From Actinomycetota bacterium (lineage in GTDB: Bacteria; Actinomycetota; Thermoleophilia; Miltoncostaeales; Miltoncostaeaceae), in contig SXZC01000084.1 of assembly GCA_005788075.1 (NCBI GenBank), positions 1 through 7,959 on the forward strand: 7,959 nt of DNA, in the 5' to 3' direction. Positions 1 through 7,912 of this stretch are shown here, piece after piece (the stretch's first letter is position 1; the number at the start of each line of letters is the position of its first letter). The position numbers were made by a program, and so were the translations under genes. The notes beneath the pieces are model-generated. The model was given only the letters and a program-made list of their open reading frames with translations. It had not been told where the DNA came from and did not search any database.

Positions 1-95
1 GCGCCGATGGGAACCCCCCGAATGGACAGCGCGCTTCGCGGCAAACCGTCCTACCTTCGAATGACCCCAGCGCCACTACCGCCCGCACCGACTAC

Positions 96-102
96 AGGGG
101 AA
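96..102 (+). promoter_or_regulatory. Shine-Dalgarno site of the secreted-protein gene
   Basis: The sequence AGGGGAA ends six bases before the ATG at 109. It decides the start of the gene: the frame stays open upstream to base 7, but only the 109 start has a ribosome-binding site and is followed at once by a signal peptide. Confidence 0.7.
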
Positions 103-108
103 CACCAC

Positions 109-1185
109 ATGTCAACTCCTCGATGCACCGCCGTCATCCTCGCCACCGCGGCCGGGCTCGTGCTCGCGCCTGTGGCGATGGGAATCGGGCCTTCCGATTT
201 CGCCGTGAACATCCCCGACGGGCCCACGCAGATGGGACCGCCCGCCGGATTTGACCCGACGAAGAACTGCACCCCGCCGCTGCCGAGCCTGGGCTCGACC
301 ACCCCGCCGACCGGGGTGTACACCTGCCCGGGCACCTACCAGTGGAGCGACTCGGCCACGCCGATGACCGGCACGGTCACCGTGGTGTCGACCGGCCAGC
401 AGGGCACCATCGCCCTGCGCTGCGATTGGAACCTCACCAACACGATGACCGTGGCCGTGGACTTCTCGAAGAACCCGCTGAGCCCGACCTCCTCGGTGAG
501 CGGCTTCTCAGGCACCGGTGGCCAGGCCTGCTCGTGGGAGATCAAGGTGGGCGCATCGAGCCTGATGGGCACGCTCACCGGCACCGCCACCCTCGACCAG
601 CCGTCGCCCCAGACGGGGCGCTTCACCGGAAACCTCTCCATCCTCGTCGTGGGGGGAACGGGTGACTACGCCAACGCCGCCGGGTCCGGCTCGATGGTGC
701 AGAGCCAGGAATTCCCCTTCCCCACCCCCGAGGCGCCGGCGCTTCCGGGCCTGCCCACCGGCGGCGGAGCACCGGGCGGCCTTCCGCCCGGCATCTCCAT
801 CCCCGGCCAGGCATCGATGGAGCGCGCGCTGATGACGGCCGTGGCCACCCAGGCGGGATCGTCCATGCAGATCCGGCTCAGGACCGGCAAGCCGAAGGCC
901 ACCTTCCTCGTGCCGAGCGGCATCATCACGTCGACCACCAAGTGGAAGACCCACATGTCCGCCGCGCCGAAGTCGCGCTGCGCGATGACCGCCACGAAGG
1001 GGGGCAAGACCGTGAAGCTCGGCACCCGCAGCAGCGGATCCACCGGAACCATCGTGGGATCGTCGTACGCACCGGCCGTGCTCGCGAAGGCCGGCGGCAC
1101 CGGCAACTGGCGCCTCAGGGCGTCGTGCACGAAGGCCGGCAGCACGTTCGCCGCCAGGCCGGCCACGCTCAAGCTCCGCAAGTAG
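109..1185 (+). CDS. Secreted protein of unknown function, beta-rich, with paired cysteines
   Basis: This is a 358-residue protein that I cannot assign to a named family. Residues 1-25 look like a Sec signal peptide: a short basic start, a hydrophobic run (AVILATAAGLVLAPVAMG) and small residues near a likely cleavage site. The mature part has six cysteines (54, 73, 105, 141, 291, 340), which would allow up to three disulfides outside the cell. Residues 70-200 are rich in alternating Thr/Ser/Gly/Val, suggesting beta strands. They end in GGTGDYANAAGSGSM (182-196), a glycine-turn motif like that at the end of dirigent/allene-oxide-cyclase-type beta barrels; this resemblance is by eye only. A Pro/Gly/Ala linker (about 203-232) leads to a basic C-terminal domain (about 250-358) containing Cys291 and Cys340. 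A strong terminator follows, so it is probably transcribed alone. A TAnnnT -10 candidate (TACCTT, 52-57) lacks a convincing -35. The reading frame and its export look sound; the function is unknown. Confidence 0.8.
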   Translation: MSTPRCTAVILATAAGLVLAPVAMGIGPSDFAVNIPDGPTQMGPPAGFDPTKNCTPPLPSLGSTTPPTGVYTCPGTYQWSDSATPMTGTVTVVSTGQQGTIALRCDWNLTNTMTVAVDFSKNPLSPTSSVSGFSGTGGQACSWEIKVGASSLMGTLTGTATLDQPSPQTGRFTGNLSILVVGGTGDYANAAGSGSMVQSQEFPFPTPEAPALPGLPTGGGAPGGLPPGISIPGQASMERALMTAVATQAGSSMQIRLRTGKPKATFLVPSGIITSTTKWKTHMSAAPKSRCAMTATKGGKTVKLGTRSSGSTGTIVGSSYAPAVLAKAGGTGNWRLRASCTKAGSTFAARPATLKLRK

Positions 1186-1191
1186 TGACGG

Positions 1192-1225
1192 AAGGGGGCG
1201 CCGGCACGGCTCGGCGCCCCCTTTC
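1192..1225 (+). terminator. Intrinsic terminator after the secreted-protein gene
   Basis: A perfect 12-bp stem (AAGGGGGCGCCG at 1192-1203, paired with CGGCGCCCCCTT at 1212-1223) encloses an 8-base loop and runs into TTTC. It starts 6 bases after the stop codon. The U tract is short, as is common in high-GC actinobacteria. It isolates this gene from the next one on the same strand. Confidence 0.85.
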
Positions 1226-1257
1226 ATCTCCACATACCGCTTCCGCCACCGCACGCG

Positions 1258-1263
1258 TACGGT
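1258..1263 (+). promoter_or_regulatory. Candidate -10 box (TACGGT) for a leaderless transcript
   Basis: TACGGT fits the actinobacterial TAnnnT -10 pattern and lies exactly six bases before the ATG at 1270. Transcription would then begin at or next to the A of the start codon. No Shine-Dalgarno sequence is visible before this ATG, which fits leaderless translation. No clear -35 is seen. The same spacing occurs before the genes starting at 7214 (-) and 7335 (+). Confidence 0.5.
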
Positions 1264-1269
1264 GCCGCC

Positions 1270-2682
<1,413 letters not shown>

Positions 2683-4031
2683 CAGCAGCGCGCCACCGGC
2701 CGCGCCGAGCGCCAGCACGGTGATGGCGCCGGCCCAGTAGCCCCGGGTGAGGCCGGCGTCGAGCGACGCCGCCGATGCCGCCGCCGACGCGATGAGCGCC
2801 ACGCCCACCGCGCCGCCCGCGAACCGGGCGACCACCGAGAGGGCGCTCGCGGTGCCGAGCGAGCGCCCGGGACGGGCATTGAGCACGAGGGCGGCCGAGA
2901 CGGGCACCGCCAGGCCATTGCCGATGCCCATGAGCACCAGCGCCACGAGGGCCCAGGGAACCGTGGACGGGTCCGCCGCGGGGATGGCGAAGGCCCCGAC
3001 CAGCGCCACGAGGCCCGTGAGGACGCACGCGCCGGCCCCCCGCGACGAGGTGGTCGTCACGCGGGCGGCCACGCGCGACATCACCCAGTAGGCCACCGCC
3101 ATGGGCACGAGCACGAGGCCATACGCGATCGGCCCGAGCCCCGCGACCACCTGCAGGTCGATGGTGACCAGGAAGAGCACCCCCATGAACGCCACGTATG
3201 ACGCGAACAGCACCAGCGACGCGCCGCCCACCGATGTGCGCGCGAGCGCCCGCACGTCGAAGGCCGGCGCTGGCGCCGTGGCCTCGCGCACCGCGAATGC
3301 GAGCAGGAGGAGGAGGCCGACCGCGAGCAGCCCCACCACCCAGGGGCTCGACCACCCGAGCCGCGGTGCCTCGATGAGCGCGGCGATGAGCGGCACCAGC
3401 GCCACGAGGGCCAGCACGGTGCCGGGCAGGTCGAACGGCACGCCCGCGGGTCCGCGCCCGCGGGGCAGCACCCGGGCCCCTGCGACCAGCGCCACGGCCA
3501 GCACGGGCACGGGCAGCAGGAACGCCCAGCGCCAGCCGAACGTCCCCACCACGATCCCGCCCAGCACCGGGCCGAGTGCCAGGCCGAGCGCTCCGGCCGA
3601 GGCCCACGTGGCCAGCGCGCGCGTGCGCTCGGCGGGCGCGAACGCCATGGCCGTGATGGCCATGGCGGGAGCCAGCATCATCCCCGCCCCCACCCCCATC
3701 AGCACGCGCGCCAGCAGCAGGACGCCCAGCGACATCGCCAGCCCGCCCACCAGCGAGGCCGCCCCGAACAGGGCCATCCCTGCGAGGAACATCCCGCGCC
3801 GCCCGAAGCGCTCGGCCACGGCGGCCCCGGGGATGAGCAGGCTCGTGAGCGCCACCGTGTAGGCGTCCACCACCCATGCGAGCTGGGGCACCGTGGCCCC
3901 GAAGCGCGCGCCGATCTGCGGAAGCGCGACGTTCACGAACGTCAGGTCGACCGACAGGATGAACGCCGCCGTCGCCACGATGGCGAGCACCAGGCGGGGG
4001 CGCGCGACCGGCGCGCCCTCGAGCGAGTCGG

Positions 4032-5201
4032 TCACGGCGCCCCGGCCGGCACCGCCCGGAACACGTACGTGCCGTCGGTGCGCGCATCGGGAAGCGTGGT
4101 GATCCACGTGGCGCCCGATCCCACGGGCACGGTCCATGTGCGCTCCACGGCGTCCGGCGAGGCCTTGGCTGCGGCGTTGAAGCTGCCGGTCGGCACCTCG
4201 GCGAAGTCGGTGTAGAGGTAGACCCTCCATGCCGTCGACTGGTCGGGAATCGTCACCGTTGCCGTGAGGGACATTGGCCTGCCGGGAGGTGGTGAGGACA
4301 TCTCGGGCTGGTCCTGCATCCCCTCGTTGTTGGTGCTCGTGGTCACGCGCACGCGTGCCGTCACGGGCCCGCCGGGCGTGCGATCGACGATCCCGGGGAT
4401 GGCCACCCCGTAGTTGCCCTTGCCGGTGGCGTCGTCGTAGATGGAGTACACCCACGGGGCACAGGCGTTGGTGATGTCGCCCCCCGATGAGAACGGGCAC
4501 GCCGCGCCCACCTGGTTGGCCTCGGCGCGCGACTTCTGCACGGCCCGACGGCCTGCGGTGTAGAAGGTGGAGTGCCGCGGGTTGCCCGCGGTGTTGCCCG
4601 ACCCCCAGTTGGCGCCCGAGGTGAACGGGCGGAAGAGCCCGTTGTCGCCGATCGTGATCCCACCCGCACCGATGCGCATGACCGGAACGATGTGGTCGTA
4701 CTCCGGAGCGCCCGGGGCGTCCTCCTCGAGCAGGTTGGTGTTGTTGAGCACGCCGATGATCACGCGCGATCCCGCGCGGGCGCGCGCCTCGATCCACGCG
4801 AGGAAGGCGTCGGCACCGCGCCCGGGGGGACCCGCACCCCGCGCAGGGTCAAAGCCCTGCGCCTTCAGCCGCATCGCCCGTGCCGCCCGCTGCCATGTGC
4901 TGCCCTGCGCGGGCCATGTGAGCAGGAGGTGGTTCGCCGCGTCAGCCTGGTCGGCATCCGCGCTTCCCGCGGCCAGCTGCCGGGCCGTCCACTGCGAGGT
5001 GTACTGGCCGAGGCTCATGCCGGCGGCGATGAAGGCCGTCTCGCCGCAGTAGCCGCCGTTGGCATTCCACTGCAGGCGCACGGGCATGCTGGACGACGCG
5101 GCACCGGTGGCATCCGGGCTCGCCGCATCCGATCCGCACCCCGACAACGGCAACGCCATCGCCAACGCGGCCACCACCCCGGCGGCTGCGGGCGTGCGCA
5201 C
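4032..5201 (-). CDS. Lipoprotein with C39/papain-like cysteine peptidase signature
   Basis: This is a 389-residue predicted lipoprotein. The signal ends in the lipobox LSGC, giving lipidated Cys22, followed by a Ser/Ala/Asp-rich tether (23-40). Residues 41-275 look like a C39-type, papain-fold peptidase-like domain: Gln44 (possible oxyanion residue), Cys52 in NGGYCGETAF at a helix start, His170 in EYDHIVPVMRI, and Asp186/Asn187 in ITIGDNGLF. Cys235 and Cys247 could form a disulfide. Residues about 280-389 form a beta-sandwich-like C-terminal domain (ATVTIPDQSTAWRVYLYT and WTVPVGSGATWITTLPDA). The GTG start at 5201 lies 2 nt after the stop of the propeller gene and has no good ribosome-binding site, so coupled translation is likely. 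The stop overlaps the MFS start by 4 nt. The gene appears complete. The lipoprotein call is firm; the peptidase fold is inferred from motif order, and activity is unproven. The Gln-Cys spacing of 8 is longer than papain's 6. Confidence 0.82.
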   Translation of the reverse strand: MRTPAAAGVVAALAMALPLSGCGSDAASPDATGAASSSMPVRLQWNANGGYCGETAFIAAGMSLGQYTSQWTARQLAAGSADADQADAANHLLLTWPAQGSTWQRAARAMRLKAQGFDPARGAGPPGRGADAFLAWIEARARAGSRVIIGVLNNTNLLEEDAPGAPEYDHIVPVMRIGAGGITIGDNGLFRPFTSGANWGSGNTAGNPRHSTFYTAGRRAVQKSRAEANQVGAACPFSSGGDITNACAPWVYSIYDDATGKGNYGVAIPGIVDRTPGGPVTARVRVTTSTNNEGMQDQPEMSSPPPGRPMSLTATVTIPDQSTAWRVYLYTDFAEVPTGSFNAAAKASPDAVERTWTVPVGSGATWITTLPDARTDGTYVFRAVPAGAP

Positions 5202-5203
5202 GG

Positions 5204-6565
5204 CTACACCGGGATGGTCTCGGTGGTGCGCGACCCCTTGGGCCCGGCGATGATCGCCCGGAGCGCCGTGCCCTTCGCCGGCTTCCCCTTCATCACCACC
5301 TTCACCTTCACGGTCTTCCCAGCCCTGGCGTTCCGCACCGCCACGGCCTTGCGGGTGCTCTTCTTCACCGGCACGCCCGCGATGTCGGACCCGGCCAGCA
5401 TGGGCAGCACCGTGCCCGCCCTGGTCTCGAGGCGGAACGCGTAGTTGCCGCTGGCGGCGTAGCGCAAGGTGAAGGTGATGGTGGTGCGCCCGTCCTTCGT
5501 GGTGGTGCGCAGGTTCCGGGTGACCGGGGTGACGACGTTCGTCGGCCCTGCCGGCGCCACGCTCGGCGTGGGCACGGGCGCCGGGGCAGGTGCCGCGCTG
5601 CCGGTGGTGATGCTGCCGACGCTCGGGGCGTCCTGGTTGCTGAACCACATCAGCCCACCGGGCCCGGCCGCGATGATCGCGGGGTAGGAGTTGGGGGCGA
5701 TGCCCGCGGAGTACTCGGTGATCACCCCGCTGGTGGTGATGGACGCCACCTTGCCGGCCATGGGCTCGGTGAACCACAGGTTGCCGTCGGCGCCCGCGGC
5801 GATGCCGAGTGGCCTGGCGTTGGCGGTGGGAACCGGGAACTCGGTGATCACCCCGCTCGTGGTGACGCGGCCGATCTTGTTGCCCCCGGCTTCGGTGAAC
5901 CACAGGTTGCCATCGGCGCCCGCGGCGATGTACTGCGGCTGCGCCCCGGCGGTGGGCAGGGTGTACTCGGTCACCTGCCCCGACGTGCTGATGGCGCCGA
6001 CCTTGTTGGCCCGGGTCTCGGTGAACCACATGCGCCCGTCGGGGCCCGGCGTGATGCCGATCAGGCCGGGGTTGGCGGTGGGAACGGCGTAGTTGGTGAC
6101 GGCGCCCGCGGACGTGACCGCGGCGATCTGCCCCCCGGTGAGCGTCACCCACTGGCGCCCGTCGGGGCCGGCTGACGACGACCAGCCCGCCGACGCCAGC
6201 CCACCCACCTGCGTGGTGGTTCCCGATGCGGTATCCAGGCGGCCCAGGGTGCTGGTGAAGTTGTAGGTCATCCACATCGCGCCGTCGGGGCCCGGCGCGA
6301 TGCTGCTCACGAGGTTGCCCCCGGCCGCCACCGACACCTGCCCGCCCGTGCCCGACGACGTGAAGGGCACCACCGTGTTGAGGTTGTTGAACACGCCATA
6401 GACGGTGCCGTTCGGCGCCACTCCGATGCCGCCCGACGGAATGGACCCGGTGTTGCTGGGGTACTCCGTGACGACGCCGGGGGTGGCGGCCATTGCAGCG
6501 CCCACGGCGCCGATCAGCAGGGCGGGCGGGACGAGCACGGCGGCGAGCCGGGACGAGCGGGGCAT
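5204..6565 (-). CDS. Secreted Vgb-like beta-propeller protein lacking the lyase histidine
   Basis: This is a 453-residue exported protein. Residues 1-27 form a signal peptide (basic MPRSSR, then a hydrophobic run, then AMA-A). Residues 28-322 are a beta-propeller of about 42-residue blades with the streptogramin lyase (Vgb)/SMP-30-like signature. Examples are IAAGADGNLWFTE (213-225 and 255-267), GPDGRMWFTE (174-183) and GPDGAMWM (92-99), each followed by a G-x-I/V-x-E-Y/F-x-x-P strand. A Pro/Ala linker (324-340) leads to a Lys-rich beta-type domain (345-453). Staphylococcal Vgb uses His270 and Glu284 for ring-opening of virginiamycin B. This protein has no histidine, and no cysteine, at any position, so that mechanism is excluded. 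A ligand-binding or scaffold role at the cell surface is more likely. The ATG at 6565 has a good ribosome-binding site. It is the first gene of a tight operon with the lipoprotein (2-nt gap) and the exporter. Confidence 0.88.
   Translation of the reverse strand: MPRSSRLAAVLVPPALLIGAVGAAMAATPGVVTEYPSNTGSIPSGGIGVAPNGTVYGVFNNLNTVVPFTSSGTGGQVSVAAGGNLVSSIAPGPDGAMWMTYNFTSTLGRLDTASGTTTQVGGLASAGWSSSAGPDGRQWVTLTGGQIAAVTSAGAVTNYAVPTANPGLIGITPGPDGRMWFTETRANKVGAISTSGQVTEYTLPTAGAQPQYIAAGADGNLWFTEAGGNKIGRVTTSGVITEFPVPTANARPLGIAAGADGNLWFTEPMAGKVASITTSGVITEYSAGIAPNSYPAIIAAGPGGLMWFSNQDAPSVGSITTGSAAPAPAPVPTPSVAPAGPTNVVTPVTRNLRTTTKDGRTTITFTLRYAASGNYAFRLETRAGTVLPMLAGSDIAGVPVKKSTRKAVAVRNARAGKTVKVKVVMKGKPAKGTALRAIIAGPKGSRTTETIPV
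5640..6056 (-). repeat. 126-bp tandem repeat encoding propeller blades
   Basis: Blade-encoding units recur with an exact 126-bp (42-codon) period. The cores at 5766-5804 and 5892-5930 match at 38 of 39 bases, the only difference being g5786 against a5912. Weaker copies begin near 5640 and at 6018. A second conserved piece, TCGGTGATCACCCCGCT, occurs at 5715 and again at 5841, also 126 bp apart. The near-identity of the middle pair, unlike the outer copies, suggests recent duplication or gene conversion of a blade. Confidence 0.8.
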
Positions 6566-6570
6566 GGAGG

Positions 6571-6577
6571 TCCTTCC
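6571..6577 (-). promoter_or_regulatory. Shine-Dalgarno site of the propeller gene
   Basis: On the minus strand GGAAGGA lies five bases before the ATG at 6565, fixing the start of the propeller gene. The 55-bp gap to the upstream nitroreductase also contains TAACCT (6610-6605, minus strand), a possible -10 for the operon. Its only -35-like partner (GTGACG) sits at a poor 19-bp spacing, so the operon may have its own promoter or be read through from the nitroreductase. Confidence 0.65.
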
Positions 6578-6620
6578 GGGCGGTGGGCGGGGGTGCTGCG
6601 GGACAGGTTACCCCCGGCGC

Positions 6621-7214
6621 CTAGATCTCCGTCACCGCCTGGCCGTAGTCGAGGCGCGGCAGGCGCGGGAACCACGCGTCGGGGCCGGGCTCGCCGAAGT
6701 TCACCAGCAGCACCGATGCGTAGCGACCGTCGGGGAAGAACTCGGCGTCCATGGCCGGATAGTCGAACCCGCTCATGGGGCCGGCGGCCAGCCCGATGGC
6801 CCGCACCGCGATGATGAAGTAGCCCGCCTGCAGGGTGGCGTTGAACTTCGCCATCTCCGCGCGCCCCTCCATCTTCGCGTAGGCCTCGGCCTGCTCGGCC
6901 CGGGCCGGGAAGAGCTGCGGCACGAACTCGTGGAAGTCCAGGTCGGCCGCGAGCAGGGCTGTCATGGGCGCCGTGCGCGTCTTCGGCCGGTTGCCCTCGG
7001 CCAGGTGTGCCATCGCACGCTCGCGCGACTCGGGCGAGCGCAGGTAGAGGATGCGCAGCGGGTTGGTGTTGCCCGATGTGGGCGCCCACTTCAGGAGGTC
7101 CCAGATGGCGTGCAGCTGCTCATCGGTGACCGGCGTGTCGGTGAACGTGTTCGCGCTTCGCGCCTCGAGGAAGAGAAGCTCCTGGGCGGCCGGGCTGAGG
7201 GGAATGTCATCCAT
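6621..7214 (-). CDS. FMN-dependent nitroreductase, RutE (malonic semialdehyde reductase)-like
   Basis: This is a 197-residue flavoprotein of the nitroreductase superfamily, cytoplasmic, expected to reduce a small substrate with NAD(P)H and FMN. It follows E. coli RutE (196 residues) along its whole length: EARSANTFTDTPVTDEQL (17-34), LLKWAPTSGNTNPLRI (40-55), KTRTAPMTALLA (78-89), FNATLQAGYFIIAVRAIGL (124-142), the hallmark GPMSGFD (145-151) and the end motif RLPRL (184-188). RutE reduces malonic semialdehyde to 3-hydroxypropionate in pyrimidine breakdown. No other rut gene is nearby, so the substrate here is open; related proteins are often named simply putative NADH dehydrogenase/nitroreductase. 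The start at 7214 has a TAnnnT box six bases upstream and no Shine-Dalgarno site. It lies 55 bp before the propeller gene on the same strand and is divergent from the toxin-antitoxin module. Confidence 0.9.
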   Translation of the reverse strand: MDDIPLSPAAQELLFLEARSANTFTDTPVTDEQLHAIWDLLKWAPTSGNTNPLRILYLRSPESRERAMAHLAEGNRPKTRTAPMTALLAADLDFHEFVPQLFPARAEQAEAYAKMEGRAEMAKFNATLQAGYFIIAVRAIGLAAGPMSGFDYPAMDAEFFPDGRYASVLLVNFGEPGPDAWFPRLPRLDYGQAVTEI

Positions 7215-7220
7215 GCGCGC

Positions 7221-7226
7221 AGGCTA
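7221..7226 (-). promoter_or_regulatory. Candidate -10 box (TAGCCT) of the nitroreductase gene
   Basis: On the minus strand TAGCCT is followed by GCGCGC and then the ATG at 7214. The TAnnnT-N6-ATG layout predicts a leaderless transcript. No clear -35 is seen. The 120-bp region from 7215 to 7334 thus holds two divergent promoters. Confidence 0.5.
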
Positions 7227-7307
7227 CCCCCGGAACGGGCGCATCATGCTGCGGTGCTGCGCACCGCCGGGGTCACCGCAGCCCTCGTCGTGGCCGGGAA
7301 GCAGTGG

Positions 7308-7327
7308 GTGGTACCACACTGGTACCA
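7308..7327 (+). promoter_or_regulatory. Twin-palindrome operator of the toxin-antitoxin module
   Basis: Two perfect copies of the palindrome TGGTACCA (7309-7316 and 7320-7327) are separated by CAC. The first extends to the 10-bp palindrome GTGGTACCAC (7308-7317). Their centres are 11 bp apart, about one helical turn, so two ribbon-helix-helix dimers could bind the same face. The second copy covers the -10 box of the antitoxin gene, which fits autorepression by the antitoxin or the toxin-antitoxin complex. The palindromes are seen directly; the binding protein is inferred. Confidence 0.75.
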
Positions 7328-7328
7328 T
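7323..7328 (+). promoter_or_regulatory. Candidate -10 box (TACCAT) of the toxin-antitoxin operon
   Basis: TACCAT matches TAnnnT and lies six bases before the ATG at 7335, inside the operator. If used, the transcript would be leaderless. A -35 is not evident. Alternatively, TTGGGG (7328-7333) could act as a ribosome-binding site seven bases before the second in-frame ATG at 7341. Confidence 0.5.
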
Positions 7329-7334
7329 TGGGGC

Positions 7335-7541
7335 ATGGCCATGAACCTCCGCCTGTCCGAGGCCGAGCAGGACCTGCTCGACCGCCTCGCCCGCCGCTCC
7401 GGGCTGTCCAAGAACGACGTGCTGCGCCAGGCGCTCGTCGAGAAAGCCGCCCGCGAAGGCCACCGCGCGCAGGTGGAGCGCTCGCTCCACTGGGCCCTCG
7501 ACCGCTACGGCGACGTGGTTCGCCGCCTCGGCGAGGCGTGA
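7335..7541 (+). CDS. Ribbon-helix-helix (CopG/Arc-type) antitoxin
   Basis: This is a 68-residue protein that should bind DNA and neutralise the toxin encoded next. Residues 3-40 fit the ribbon-helix-helix fold: a beta strand NLRLS (4-8), helix A EAEQDLLDRLARRSG, a turn GLSKND (23-28) and helix B VLRQALVEKAAR. The C-terminal part (about 41-68: HRAQVERSLHWALDRYGD and onward) is helical and charged, and is the likely toxin-binding segment. It lacks the S/T-x-x-x-E-G/N motif used by antitoxins of AMP-transferring Fic toxins. Either ATG, 7335 or 7341, could be the start: 7335 suits a leaderless transcript, while 7341 gives MNLRLS with a better-spaced ribosome-binding site. The stop overlaps the toxin start in GTGA. 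Its own upstream palindromes suggest autoregulation. Confidence 0.87.
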   Translation: MAMNLRLSEAEQDLLDRLARRSGLSKNDVLRQALVEKAAREGHRAQVERSLHWALDRYGDVVRRLGEA

Positions 7542-7912
7542 CCCGACCGACGCGGTTCCTCGACGCCGAGGACCTGCTGATGATCTGCGAACGGCTCGGC
7601 CTGGTGGTGCGCGACGCCGGCCTGCTCGCCGCCGCCGCGGCACGACCGGCCTCCACGGTGTTCGGGGAGGACGCCTACCCCGACCTCGCGGCGAAGGCCG
7701 CGAGCGTGATGCACTCGATCGTGGCGCATCACCCCTTGGTGGACGGCAACAAGCGGCTCGGCTGGCTCGCCCTGGTGCTGACCCTCGACCTGAACGGCGT
7801 GCGGCTCGAGGTGCCCGACGATGACGCCGTGGACATCACCGTGCGCGTGGCGGCCGGGTCGTCGGACTTCGACGACCTGGCCGCCTGGGTGCGCGCGCGG
7901 ATTTCCTCCTAG
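7538..7912 (+). CDS. doc: Doc/Fic-family toxin (death-on-curing)
   Basis: This is a 124-residue toxin, close in size to phage P1 Doc (126 residues). The core motif is HPLVDGNKR (65-73): His65, Asp69, Asn71, Lys72 and Arg73 match the Doc motif H-x-F-x-D-A-N-K-R. The Lys in place of the second Gly of canonical Fic (HPFxxGNGR) marks the Doc branch, in which P1 Doc phosphorylates elongation factor EF-Tu and halts translation. The following helix (LGWLALVLTLDLNGV) and the upstream helix (YPDLAAKAASVMHSIVAH) also fit the fold. All key residues are present, so the toxin looks intact. Translation begins at GTG 7538, overlapping the antitoxin stop by 4 nt, so the toxin is probably coupled to and made after the antitoxin. 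The target is inferred from the family. Confidence 0.92.
   Translation: MTRPTRFLDAEDLLMICERLGLVVRDAGLLAAAAARPASTVFGEDAYPDLAAKAASVMHSIVAHHPLVDGNKRLGWLALVLTLDLNGVRLEVPDDDAVDITVRVAAGSSDFDDLAAWVRARISS

Noticed and set aside
7..108. Upstream extension of the secreted-protein frame to base 7
   Set aside because: The extra 34 residues would bury the signal peptide, and the 109 start has the only good ribosome-binding site.
508..1254. Long open frame on the minus strand opposite the secreted-protein gene
   Set aside because: Its translation is Arg/Gly/Ala-rich with no domain pattern and it covers the terminator; a typical shadow frame in high-GC DNA.
4036..4797. Upstream part of the MFS frame, as if a fusion to the transporter
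   Set aside because: The translation is His/Arg-rich and is the off-frame reading of the lipoprotein gene; the GTG at 4035 is the natural start.
4841..4862. Hairpin GCGCAGGG/CCCTGCGC with a 6-base loop (and a similar 7-bp one at 4575-4591)
   Set aside because: Both lie within the lipoprotein coding region with no T tract on either strand; expected by chance in such GC-rich sequence.
5207..6275. Upstream part of the lipoprotein frame, as a longer protein
   Set aside because: It is the off-frame reading of the propeller repeats; the lipoprotein signal starts at GTG 5201.
6592..6616. Possible terminator (GGGGGT...ACCCCC, minus strand) between nitroreductase and propeller genes
   Set aside because: Only a 6-bp stem with a large loop and no U tract; too weak to call.
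6405..7334. Long + strand frame leading into the antitoxin
   Set aside because: It is the shadow of the nitroreductase gene; the operator and -10 box place the real start at 7335 or 7341.
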